Origin: Allobosea sp.
GTDB lineage: Bacteria; Pseudomonadota; Alphaproteobacteria; Rhizobiales; Beijerinckiaceae
Assembly (NCBI GenBank): GCA_021732895.1
Contig: JAKFWE010000135.1
Coordinates: 1-25,122, forward strand
Length of the DNA: 25,122 nt
Direction: 5' to 3'
Shown here: in pieces, positions 1-6,300 of the stretch
How the letters are laid out: every line of letters begins with the position of its first letter
Numbering within the stretch: the stretch's first letter is position 1
Program-made: the position numbers and the translations under genes
Notes under the pieces: model-generated
Database searches by the model: none
What the model was told of the DNA's origin: nothing
The model's input: only the letters and a program-made list of their open reading frames with translations

Positions 1-46
1 CATGCGCTAGCTGTTCTACGCGCGGCTCAACATCGACGATGCGCCG

Positions 47-934
47 ATGAGCCAGGCGGCGCTGGTCGAGGCGGTGCGCAGCGCCGACGTCCTCGTGCCG
101 ACGGTGACGGACAGGATCGACGCAGGGCTGATCGCGCAGGCGGGAGACCAGTTGCGCCTGATCGCCAATTTCGGCAACGGCGTCGACAACATCGATGTCG
201 CAAGCGCGGTGCAGCGTGGCATCACGGTGACGAACACGCCCGGCGTGCTGACCGACGACACCGCCGACATGACCATCGCCCTGCTCATGGCGGTGGCGCG
301 GCGCATCCCCGAGGGCGCGCGCGTCATCACCGACGAGGACTGGGGCGGCTGGTCGCCGACCTGGATGCTCGGCCGCCGCATCACCGGCAAGCGGCTCGGC
401 ATCGTCGGCATGGGCCGCATCGGGCAGGCCGTGGCGCGCCGCGCGGCGGCCTTCGGCCTGTCGATCCACTATCATAACCGCCGGCGCGTGCCGACGCGCA
501 TCGAGGAGGCGCTCGACGCGACCTACTGGGATTCGCTCGACCAGATGCTGGCGCGCATGGACATCGTCTCGATCCATTGCCCGCATACGCCGGCGACCTA
601 TCACCTGCTCTCGGCGCGCCGGCTCAAGCTGATGAAACCCGACGCGATCCTGGTCAACACGGCGCGCGGCGAGATCGTCGACGAGACGGCGCTGGCGCGG
701 ATGCTGGAGGCGGGCGAGCTGGCCGGGGCCGGGCTCGACGTGTTCGAGCACGAGCCGGCGGTCAATCCGCGCCTCCTCAAGCTCGCCCGCAGCCACCGCG
801 TCGTCGTCCTGCCGCATCTGGCGTCCGCCACGCATGAGGGCCGCGCCGACATGGGCGAGAAGGTCATCGTCAACATCAAGACCTTCATGGACGGCCACAA
901 GCCGCCGGACCGCGTGCTGCCGAGCATGCTTTAA
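47..934 (+). CDS. D-2-hydroxyacid dehydrogenase (glyoxylate/hydroxypyruvate reductase-like), N-terminus interrupted
   Basis: This is an NAD(P)-dependent D-isomer-specific 2-hydroxyacid dehydrogenase of the cytoplasmic GyaR type, expected to reduce glyoxylate or hydroxypyruvate. In the 295-residue reading from ATG 47, the Rossmann motif GMGRIG is at 121-126, the substrate-binding arginine in NTARGE is R207, the catalytic glutamate in DVFEHEP is E234 and the catalytic histidine in LPH is H257. The C-terminus (PPDRVLPSML) is the normal family end. Full-length relatives are about 330 residues, so about 35 N-terminal residues are missing. The same frame continues upstream of ATG 47 with family-like residues (LFYARLNIDDAP) back to a TAG at 8-10, where relatives as I recall them have Glu (MRELFD). 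The gene is therefore either a nonsense-mutated pseudogene, reinitiated at 47, or affected by a sequencing error. The family assignment is secure. Whether the protein is functional is not. Confidence 0.85.
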   Translation: MSQAALVEAVRSADVLVPTVTDRIDAGLIAQAGDQLRLIANFGNGVDNIDVASAVQRGITVTNTPGVLTDDTADMTIALLMAVARRIPEGARVITDEDWGGWSPTWMLGRRITGKRLGIVGMGRIGQAVARRAAAFGLSIHYHNRRRVPTRIEEALDATYWDSLDQMLARMDIVSIHCPHTPATYHLLSARRLKLMKPDAILVNTARGEIVDETALARMLEAGELAGAGLDVFEHEPAVNPRLLKLARSHRVVVLPHLASATHEGRADMGEKVIVNIKTFMDGHKPPDRVLPSML

Positions 935-945
935 CGGGCTATCCC

Positions 946-984
946 CTGCCGTCATGGTCGGGCTCGTCCCGATCATGACGGCAG
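946..984. terminator. Long intergenic hairpin between convergent genes
   Basis: Two 17-nt arms, CTGCCGTCATGGTCGGG (946-962) and CCCGATCATGACGGCAG (968-984), pair with a single G-T wobble around the loop CTCGT. The hairpin lies 11 nt after the dehydrogenase stop and 16 nt before the stop of the convergent minus-strand gene, so it is well placed as a bidirectional terminator. No T tract follows. The sequence resembles the dispersed palindromes with a GTCGGG...CCCGA core that I recall between genes in Hyphomicrobiales genomes, so it may be a REP-like repeat rather than a dedicated terminator. Confidence 0.6.
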
Positions 985-1000
985 AGCGCGATTCCAAGCC

Positions 1001-2005
1001 TCATCCAGCCCGCGCCGTATCGAACTGCCCGGTCTTGCGGAAGCGCCAGAGATAGGATGGCACGACCGCCTCGATCGATGTCGGCGACAGGCCGATGCCG
1101 GCGAAGTCACGACCCTCGGCCTTCGCCGCGTCGGACACCACGTTGTCGGTCTCCAGCAGGGTCACCTGATCGCGCGTCAGCATCAGGGCGTCCGGCATCA
1201 GGCCGAGCGTGACGCCATCAACGAATTCGAGCACCCTCGCCTGCAGCCGCGCCAGCGGAAACGGCAGGGTGACCAGCGGGCGCCCGCGGCCGGTGACCTC
1301 GCAGATATAGGCGACGAGCTCGCGAAAGCTCTTCACCTCGGGGCCGCCGAGTTCATAGACGCGGCCTGCTGGAATCACGCCGTCGATGGCGCGCGCGACC
1401 GCCTCGGCGACGTCGCCGACGAAGACGGGCTGGAACTTCGTCTCGCCGCCGCCGATCATAGGCAACACCGGCAGCATGCGGGCAAGCCCGGCGAAGCGGT
1501 TGAAGAAGCCGTCCTCCGGCCCGAACACGATCGAGGGCCGGAAGGTCACCGCGTCGGGAACCAGTTCCGACACCGCCGCTTCGCCCTGCGCCTTGCTTGC
1601 GCCGTAGAGCGAGCGCGAACCCGGATCGGCGCCGATCGCCGACATCTGCACGAGACGCGTCAGGCCTTGCGTGGCGCAGGCCCTCGCGATCGCGCGCGCG
1701 CCATCGGCCTGCACAGCCCTGAAACTCTGCCGGCCGCCCTCCTGCAGGATACCGACGAGGTTGACGGCCGCGTCGGCGTCCTTGAGCGCCGCCGCCACCG
1801 AGGCCGGATAGCGCAGATTGGCCTGGACGGCGTGAATCTGGCCGACCGTCCCGAGCGGCTGCAGAAATCCCGCCAGATCGGGTCTGCGCACCGCGACGCG
1901 GACCCTGTAGCCGCGCCTGGCCAGCGCCCGCACGACATGGCGGCCGACGAAGCCCGATCCGCCGAAGACGGTGACCAGTTGCGAGGCCGGGGACGAGGTC
2001 GCCAT
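1001..2005 (-). CDS. Complex I NDUFA9 subunit family protein (atypical short-chain dehydrogenase fold)
   Basis: This is a 334-residue NAD(P)-binding protein of the atypical SDR/NmrA-like type that alphaproteobacteria share with the mitochondrial complex I accessory subunit NDUFA9. The dinucleotide-binding motif GGSGFVG is at residues 15-21. Further family marks are VNLVGIL, the YGASKAQGE Tyr-Lys pair, a FRPSIVFGPEDGFFNRFA segment, and FQPVFVGDVAEA in the C-terminal half. The start is ATG 2005, preceded by ACGGAG on the minus strand about 11 nt upstream. A longer open frame runs back into the tRNA gene and was rejected. It is transcribed alone, convergent with the dehydrogenase, from the gap it shares with the divergent tRNA-Leu. 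A structural or assembly role in complex I is known for the mitochondrial homologue; the bacterial role is inferred. Confidence 0.9.
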   Translation of the reverse strand: MATSSPASQLVTVFGGSGFVGRHVVRALARRGYRVRVAVRRPDLAGFLQPLGTVGQIHAVQANLRYPASVAAALKDADAAVNLVGILQEGGRQSFRAVQADGARAIARACATQGLTRLVQMSAIGADPGSRSLYGASKAQGEAAVSELVPDAVTFRPSIVFGPEDGFFNRFAGLARMLPVLPMIGGGETKFQPVFVGDVAEAVARAIDGVIPAGRVYELGGPEVKSFRELVAYICEVTGRGRPLVTLPFPLARLQARVLEFVDGVTLGLMPDALMLTRDQVTLLETDNVVSDAAKAEGRDFAGIGLSPTSIEAVVPSYLWRFRKTGQFDTARAG

Positions 2006-2142
2006 GTCGATCCATGCTCCGTGAGATATCCCCCGTCGTCCTATGGGAAGATGGCGCGGCTGTGAAGGCGGCGTCGGGCCGCGCCCCCGCCGCATTGGCC
2101 GGCGCCCAGCCCCGCGCGGCGACCGACAGCCGGAGATCGCCG

Positions 2143-2171
2143 TTGACAGCGTCCGGCCGCCCCCGTAAACG
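2143..2171 (+). promoter_or_regulatory. Promoter of tRNA-Leu
   Basis: A perfect -35 hexamer TTGACA (2143-2148) is followed, after a 17-nt spacer, by TAAACG (2166-2171). The mature tRNA begins 11 nt after the -10 element, which fits a housekeeping-sigma promoter for a stable RNA. The -10 is only a partial match to TATAAT. Confidence 0.6.
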
Positions 2172-2181
2172 AACGCCCGTT

Positions 2182-2268
2182 GCCCAGGTGGCGGAATTGG
2201 TAGACGCACCAGCTTCAGGTGCTGGCGCCTGCAAGGGCGTGGAGGTTCGAGTCCTCTCCTGGGCACCA
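2182..2268 (+). tRNA. tRNA-Leu (anticodon CAG)
   Basis: This is an 87-nt class II tRNA with CCA encoded. The acceptor stem is GCCCAGG (2182-2188) with CCTGGGC (2258-2264), followed by discriminator A and CCA (2266-2268). The anticodon arm is CCAGC-TTCAGGT-GCTGG, giving anticodon CAG at 2216-2218. The long variable arm (2226-2240) forms a GCCT/GGGC stem typical of leucine tRNA. The T arm is GGAGG-TTCGAGT-CCTCT. It decodes CUG. The encoded CCA end and the integrase remnant immediately downstream make its 3' end a plausible old attachment site. Confidence 0.97.
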
Positions 2269-2273
2269 AAAAT

Positions 2274-2296
2274 CTTGAGGGGCTACCAACCTCAAG
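2274..2296 (+). terminator. Stem-loop after tRNA-Leu
   Basis: CTTGAGG (2274-2280) and CCTCAAG (2290-2296) form a perfect 7-bp stem with a 9-nt loop, starting 6 nt after the tRNA CCA end. It may terminate or help process the tRNA transcript. There is no T run, so the call is tentative. It could instead belong to the old integration junction. Confidence 0.35.
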
Positions 2297-2410
2297 GACT
2301 TAGGCCTTCTCAGAGTGTTGCGCTTGTGCGACCGTGTGACAACGGTGTGTGGCAAATGCTCTACAGGCTCGTTCGCTCAGTGAAGCGTCCCGACTCTTTC
2401 CAGCTCCAAT
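2282..2410 (+). repeat. Integrase leader plus 5' end repeat, copy 1
   Basis: This stretch is clearly related to 14031-14155. Both contain TACCAAC(C)TCAAG, AGTGTTG(C/T)GCTTGTG, GACCGTGT(G/A)ACAACGG and then an ATG followed by CTCTAC and CGCTCAGTGAAGCG. The distance from AGTGTTG to the ATG is 42 nt here and 41 nt in the other copy. About three quarters of aligned positions match by eye. Differences after the ATG fall mostly at third codon positions, so both copies descend from a translated gene. Confidence 0.75.
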
Positions 2411-2789
2411 TTGAACAGCGCATCCCGGCGGATGTATTGCCCCGAGCGGCCGGCCTCAGGCTCTCCATTCCGCTCGGCTCCGGCCAGTTCCAGGACCTCA
2501 CCATCTCGCCCAAAGCAAAGGCCATCCGGTTCTCCTTGCGGACCCGAGACCCGAGCGAGGGCAAGGTGCGCAATGGCCGGCGGCGGCTTACCTTGAGGAG
2601 GTTTGGCAGACCCTCCGCGCCACCAAGCCGATAAGCCTCACCAAAAGGCAGGCCCATGCATTGGCCGGGGAGCTTTACCGGGCGTGGGCCTCAGAGGGGT
2701 CACGGCGGCAGTCCATAGCCGCCACACTCAAGCCCGGCCGCAAGGGCAAGGACCGGGGGCTTCCATGCCATCGCCAAGAAGCTCGATAG
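2356..2789 (+). pseudogene. Remnant of a tyrosine-recombinase-type integrase (DUF6538-like N-terminus), frameshifted and truncated
   Basis: From ATG 2356 the translation begins MLYRLVRSVKRPDSFQ and continues through RIPADVLPRAAG and IRFSLRTRDPSEGK, the pattern I associate with the N-terminal DUF6538 domain of Rhizobiales site-specific integrases. At about 2570-2585 the family-like sequence moves to another frame, where AAAYLEEVWQTLRATKPISL and TKRQAHALAGELYRAWASEG continue the same domain until TAG 2787-2789. Left uncorrected, the first frame stops at 2634. The SAM-like and catalytic domains (about 250-300 residues with the Arg-His-Arg-Tyr set) are absent, so it cannot be active. Its position 88 nt after a tRNA 3' end, in the same orientation, is classic for an integrated element. 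No partner att site or other phage gene is visible. The recombinase assignment rests on motif memory, not a search. Confidence 0.6.
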
Positions 2790-3061
2790 ACTTGAGTTAT
2801 AGGCGCGAATAGATCAAGCATGGTTGCTGAAAGTATGGACTGTTTAGACACGGTCATATTGATCTGTCAGAAGGCGGGCAGCGGGTTGATCATCAGGCCG
2901 CCATGGCCCTGGCCAAGCGCTCGGCGAAAAATGACGGCCAACTGCGCCGTTGCCATCATCCATTCGCGCAAGCCATCCTCCACTCCTTCTCGGAGCGGTT
3001 CACTCCGCTTCCAGGCTTGTCCGTGCCGCTGGTCGACGAGGCGCCGGTCCCGGTCAGTCGC
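2790..3061. other. Non-coding stretch, probably decayed element DNA
   Basis: Between the integrase remnant and the regulator promoter I find no convincing gene on either strand. Open frames are short, lack ribosome-binding sites and show no family motif. The base composition at 2800-2870 is visibly less GC-rich than the surroundings, which fits leftover acquired DNA. Confidence 0.4.
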
Positions 3062-3075
3062 CCCATGAACATGGG
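3062..3075. promoter_or_regulatory. Dyad CCCATGAACATGGG, site 1 of 3
   Basis: This inverted repeat, CCCATG-AA-CATGGG, has perfect 6-nt arms and lies 122 nt upstream of the response-regulator start codon. Near-identical copies sit at 6202-6215 and 8200-8213, each upstream of another unit in this block. The two-arm arrangement with a 2-nt centre resembles the 7-2-7 sites bound by NarL/FixJ-family regulators. Autoregulation by the adjacent regulator is inferred. Confidence 0.5.
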
Positions 3076-3109
3076 CTGTCGCCGAAGGCCGCCACCGGCT
3101 AGGATGACG

Positions 3110-3137
3110 TTGGCCCTTAAAAACGCAGGGCTATGCT
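3110..3137 (+). promoter_or_regulatory. Candidate promoter of the two-component operon
   Basis: TTGGCC (3110-3115), a 16-nt spacer and TATGCT (3132-3137) form a moderate match to a sigma-70-type promoter in the only A-rich patch upstream of the regulator. Transcription would start near 3144. That puts the dyad at 3062-3075 about 75 nt upstream, a reasonable activator position. Confidence 0.3.
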
Positions 3138-3183
3138 GCGGGTAGGCCGCACGCGCGCCGGGGCGTTGGGAGTGAGGCGGCGC

Positions 3184-3834
3184 ATGATCCAGGTGCTGCT
3201 CGTCGAGGATGACGCGCCGACGCGCTGGCGCCTCCAGGATGCACTGGGGGCGACCGGTGAATTCGCCGTCACCGCCGCCGCGACCATCGTGGAGGCCAGG
3301 ACCCGCCTGTCGGAAGCGACGCCCCGTGTGCTGCTGACCGACATGCAACTCCCCGACGGCCATGGCCTCGACCTGATCCGGGAGACGCGGCAGCGCCATC
3401 CCGAGACGGAGATCATGGTGATCTCGATCCTCGGCGACGAGGAGAGCGTCATCGCCGCGATCCGCCAGGGCGCCACAGGCTATCTCCTGAAGGACGCCTT
3501 CCCGACCGACATCGCGGCGACGGTGCGCGATCTCGTCGCCGGCCATTCGCCGATCTCGGCTTCGATCGCGCGCTTCATCGTGCGGCGCACACAGGCGCAG
3601 CCCGCCGCGGCTTTGGCCCCGCAGGGGCTCAACACGGCGCGGCTGACGCCTCGCGAGATCGACATCCTCTGGGGCATCGCCAAGGGCTTCAGCTATGCCG
3701 ACATCGCCGGCCATCTCGGCCTGTCGCGGCAGACGGTGCCAGGCCACATCAAGAACATCTACCGCAAGCTCGAGGTCAACACGCGCGGCGAAGCGGTGTT
3801 CGAGGCGCTGCAGCAGGGCCTGATCCGGCTGTGA
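3184..3834 (+). CDS. NarL/LuxR-family response regulator
   Basis: This is a 216-residue cytoplasmic two-component response regulator. The receiver domain covers about residues 1-120, with acidic residues E8-D9-D10, phosphoacceptor D53 in LLTDMQLPDG, S81 and the conserved K103 in LLKDAF. The C-terminal LuxR-type helix-turn-helix is at about 153-212 (LTPREIDILWGIAKGFSYAD, then SRQTVPGHIKNIYRKLEV). The start is ATG 3184 with GGAG about 12 nt upstream. A 17-residue upstream extension is possible but looks unlike the family. Its stop overlaps the start of the histidine kinase by 4 nt (GTGA), so the pair is translationally coupled and functionally matched. The dyad upstream and its two copies are candidate binding sites. 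The signal sensed is unknown. Confidence 0.93.
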   Translation: MIQVLLVEDDAPTRWRLQDALGATGEFAVTAAATIVEARTRLSEATPRVLLTDMQLPDGHGLDLIRETRQRHPETEIMVISILGDEESVIAAIRQGATGYLLKDAFPTDIAATVRDLVAGHSPISASIARFIVRRTQAQPAAALAPQGLNTARLTPREIDILWGIAKGFSYADIAGHLGLSRQTVPGHIKNIYRKLEVNTRGEAVFEALQQGLIRL

Positions 3835-5750
3835 GCGCGGCGGCGGCCGAGTCGGAGCCGATGCCGGCTGCGCCTGTCGCCCCGTCCCGGCTGGCGCTGC
3901 GGCTGCTATTCTACCTAGCGCTGCAGGCGCTCGTCGTGCTCGGCTGTCTTGGACTCGTGGCTCTGCCGAGGCCCGAGCCACCGCCGCGCTGGCAGCTCAC
4001 CGAGGCGCGGCTGGAGCCGCCGGGCGTGACGGTCGGCCTGCCGCATCGCCATGACGCCAGTTTCACGATGGCGGATCCGCCGCGCTATGTGCTGGCGTTC
4101 GAGAGGCCCCCCGGCCTGCCGGACGAGCCCTGGTCGGTGCTGCTGCCACGCTTCACCAACGGCGTCACTGTCGCCGTCGACGGCGTCGAGATTCTCGACA
4201 GCCGCCGCAATCCGGCGGCGAACCGGCCCGATCGAAGTTCTCCCGAGATCGTGGTGATCCCGGCGTCCCTGCTGCGGGAGGGGCGGAACGAGCTGACGGT
4301 CCGCCTCTTCGTCTGGGGCCCGCTCACCGGCTTTCTGGACGGCATCTATGTCGGGCCGGATGCGGTGCTGCGGCCGGCTTATGACCAGCGCGTCCTGCTC
4401 TTCCTGACGCTGCCGGTCATTCTGGCAGCCTGGCAGGGCATTCTCGCGGTCATCCTCGGCATGATATGGCTGATGAGACGCCACGAGCCGGAATACGGCG
4501 CGCTCGCCGCCTCGATGGCGATCGGCGTGATGCAGGCCTTCATCGTGGCCCCGAGCGGCCAGTCGTTCTACGCCGGGCTCAACGCGGTCTTGATCGCGTC
4601 GGCGCCGCTGCAGAGCGCCTTCGGAGTGCTGTTCCTTCTGCTGGTCCTCGGGCTGAAGGCGCCACGTTTCACCACGCTGCTCTTCCTGCCCGGCCTGATC
4701 ATCACCGTGACCGGGCTGTTCGGCGGACCTGGTGCGGTGCGTGCGGTCTATCTCGCGCTCGGTCCGCCGACGGTGGCGTTCTGCCTTGTCCTGATCGCTG
4801 TCCTCATCGCGCTCGCCTACCTGCAACGCCGCGACGCGATCAGCCTCGTGCGCGGCAGCGCGATCACGGTCGTGCTGTTCTTCTGCGTGCATTACATCCT
4901 GTCGATCCTGGACATCGCGCCCGACCACCGCCTCTTCCTCGCGCGCCTCTCCTGCTCGGCCATGTTGATCGCGATCGGCATCGGACTGACCTGGCGCTTC
5001 GTCCGGGCGCTGAACGAGGTCGACAGCTTCGCCGGCCGAATGGTTACGCTCGTGCGCGAGGCCGAGGACAAGCTCCGCGCGACCTTGTCGTGGGACGAGG
5101 AGCGGGCGCGCGCCATGGCGCTCGCGGCGGAGCGGACGCGGCTGATGCGCGACCTGCACGACGGGCTCGGCGGCCAACTCGTCAGCATCGTCGCGCTGAG
5201 CGAGCGTCAGCAGGCCGCGCCAATCGGCGAGGCGGCGCGCGCCGCGCTGAAGGATCTGCGGCTGGTGATCGACGCGATGGACGATATCGGCGGGGATCTG
5301 ATGCTGGCGCTTGGAGCCTGGCGGGAGCGGATCGCGGCGCAGTTGCGGGCTCACCATATCGAGATCGCGTGGCGCGTGCTGACGCCGCAGGGGCTGCCCC
5401 TCCATCCCGAGCTGCGTCCGGGCCACGTCATCCAGATTCTGCGCCTGCTCGACGAGGCGGTGACCAACGCGGTCAAGCATTCCGGCGCCAGGACGATCAC
5501 GGTGGAAATCGAGACCGTCGCAGCGGCGGACGGTCATCGCGGCCGCATCAGCGTGCGGGATGACGGCCGTGGCTTCGACGCCCAGGCCGGCGGCCCCGCC
5601 CCTCTCCTGGCCGGGCGGGGCCTCGCCAACATGCGCCGACGGGCCGAACGTTGCGGCGCGCAACTCGCGATCGTCTCGGGCCCGGAGGGGACGCGCGTGA
5701 CGCTCGACCTTCCGGGCCGTTTCGCCGATCTCGAAGCGCCTGGCGGTTGA
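3831..5750 (+). CDS. Membrane sensor histidine kinase (HisKA_3 / NarX-LiaS type)
   Basis: This 639-residue inner-membrane kinase is the partner of the preceding regulator. An N-terminal transmembrane helix (about 22-45) is followed by a periplasmic domain (about 46-185) with the beta-rich look of 7TM-DISM sensors. A block of about seven hydrophobic segments follows (about 186-390), then the kinase core. H443 in MRDLHDGLGGQ is the phosphorylated histidine of the HisKA_3 class. N546 lies in EAVTNAVKHSG, D577-D578 in RDDGRGFD, and a glycine box GRGLANMRRRAE precedes the end. The start is GTG 3831, overlapping the regulator stop; ATG 3861 is an alternative. The gene ends 7 nt from the convergent small secreted-protein gene. 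A 7TM-type sensor suggests a soluble or carbohydrate-like ligand, but none can be named. Confidence 0.9.
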   Translation: MSAAAAESEPMPAAPVAPSRLALRLLFYLALQALVVLGCLGLVALPRPEPPPRWQLTEARLEPPGVTVGLPHRHDASFTMADPPRYVLAFERPPGLPDEPWSVLLPRFTNGVTVAVDGVEILDSRRNPAANRPDRSSPEIVVIPASLLREGRNELTVRLFVWGPLTGFLDGIYVGPDAVLRPAYDQRVLLFLTLPVILAAWQGILAVILGMIWLMRRHEPEYGALAASMAIGVMQAFIVAPSGQSFYAGLNAVLIASAPLQSAFGVLFLLLVLGLKAPRFTTLLFLPGLIITVTGLFGGPGAVRAVYLALGPPTVAFCLVLIAVLIALAYLQRRDAISLVRGSAITVVLFFCVHYILSILDIAPDHRLFLARLSCSAMLIAIGIGLTWRFVRALNEVDSFAGRMVTLVREAEDKLRATLSWDEERARAMALAAERTRLMRDLHDGLGGQLVSIVALSERQQAAPIGEAARAALKDLRLVIDAMDDIGGDLMLALGAWRERIAAQLRAHHIEIAWRVLTPQGLPLHPELRPGHVIQILRLLDEAVTNAVKHSGARTITVEIETVAAADGHRGRISVRDDGRGFDAQAGGPAPLLAGRGLANMRRRAERCGAQLAIVSGPEGTRVTLDLPGRFADLEAPGG

Positions 5751-5757
5751 GCGGTGC

Positions 5758-6102
5758 TCAGAAACGCCCGACGCGGTTGACCGGACCGCCGCGATTGCCA
5801 GGCGTGCCGGGGCGCACGACGCGCGCTCTGGCGCCGACCCTGCGATAGGGCCTCGCCGCCGCCGCGCGGGCGGCCGGAGCGGCGACCACGGGCGCACCGA
5901 CCACGACCGGCGCAGGGCGGACCACGACCGGCGCAGGGCGGACCACGACCGGCGCGGGGCGGACGACGCAGCCCTTCGGCACGCCGACCGTCTTGCAATA
6001 GACCACCGCCTCGGCCGGCGCGGCGGCCAGCGTCAGACTCGCCAGCGTGGAAAGCGCGGCGAGGGCGAGGCCGCTGCGCGTGAACCCTGGAATGCGAACC
6101 AT
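5758..6102 (-). CDS. Small secreted repeat protein of unknown function
   Basis: This 114-residue protein has a clear Sec signal peptide: MVRIPGF, a hydrophobic stretch (LALAALSTLASLTLAAA) and probable cleavage after AEA at 32. The mature part has two cysteines (YCKTVGVPKGCV), three perfect copies of the heptapeptide RPAPVVV, then an Ala/Arg-rich tail with PYRRVGARARVV and a Gly-rich end. The start is ATG 6102 with AAGGGAG about 9 nt upstream on the minus strand. It shares a divergent promoter region with the MscS-type channel gene, and the second dyad lies midway between the two starts. The basic, low-complexity mature region suggests an envelope-associated protein. I do not recognise a named family. 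Confidence 0.75.
   Translation of the reverse strand: MVRIPGFTRSGLALAALSTLASLTLAAAPAEAVVYCKTVGVPKGCVVRPAPVVVRPAPVVVRPAPVVVGAPVVAAPAARAAAARPYRRVGARARVVRPGTPGNRGGPVNRVGRF
5899..5961. repeat. Three tandem 21-bp repeats inside the secreted-protein gene
   Basis: Units at 5899-5919, 5920-5940 and 5941-5961 are identical except for one base in the third (GCAGGG versus GCGGGG). Each encodes one RPAPVVV heptad on the minus strand. A multiple-of-three unit allows copy-number change without frameshift, so the protein length may vary between strains. Confidence 0.9.
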
Positions 6103-6201
6103 CGTCTGGTGCTCCCTTGCATTGCGCGTCTTCGGCCCGGCCGGACGGCCACGCCTTCGCGACGTCGCTTCAATCTGAGGCTCTCCGCCCGCCGCCGGTA
6201 T

Positions 6202-6215
6202 CCCATGAAGATGGG
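6202..6215. promoter_or_regulatory. Dyad CCCATGAAGATGGG, site 2 of 3
   Basis: This matches site 1 at 13 of 14 positions (C to G after the AA centre). It sits almost midway in the divergent gap, 99 nt after the start codon of the minus-strand secreted protein and 85 nt before the MscS-type start codon, so one bound regulator could act on both promoters. Confidence 0.45.
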
Positions 6216-6300
6216 GTGGCGGAGCGCGGCCTGCGGTGGCGTGATGCGTCGGGCCGACGCGTCGGAACCGGGACATGCGGCCGGCCGGAGGGAAGACTTC

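Noticed and set aside
2241..2268. Tandem or distant copy of the tRNA-Leu 3' end that would mark attR
   Set aside because: I looked for GTTCGAGTCC...CCTGGGCACCA elsewhere in the window and did not find it, so the far boundary of the lost element cannot be placed here.
2006..2269. N-terminal extension of the NDUFA9-like gene
   Set aside because: It would run through the tRNA-Leu gene and has no family similarity; ATG 2005 has an upstream GGAG and begins at the Rossmann strand.
3004..3030. Short inverted repeats around GGAGCGGTTCACTCCGC upstream of the response regulator
   Set aside because: The stem is only 5 bp with an uneven loop, at the level expected by chance in this composition, and has no second copy.
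3915..5897. A 660-codon minus-strand frame across the histidine kinase
   Set aside because: It is antisense to a well-supported kinase with all its motifs; the translation has no hydrophobic pattern or family motif.
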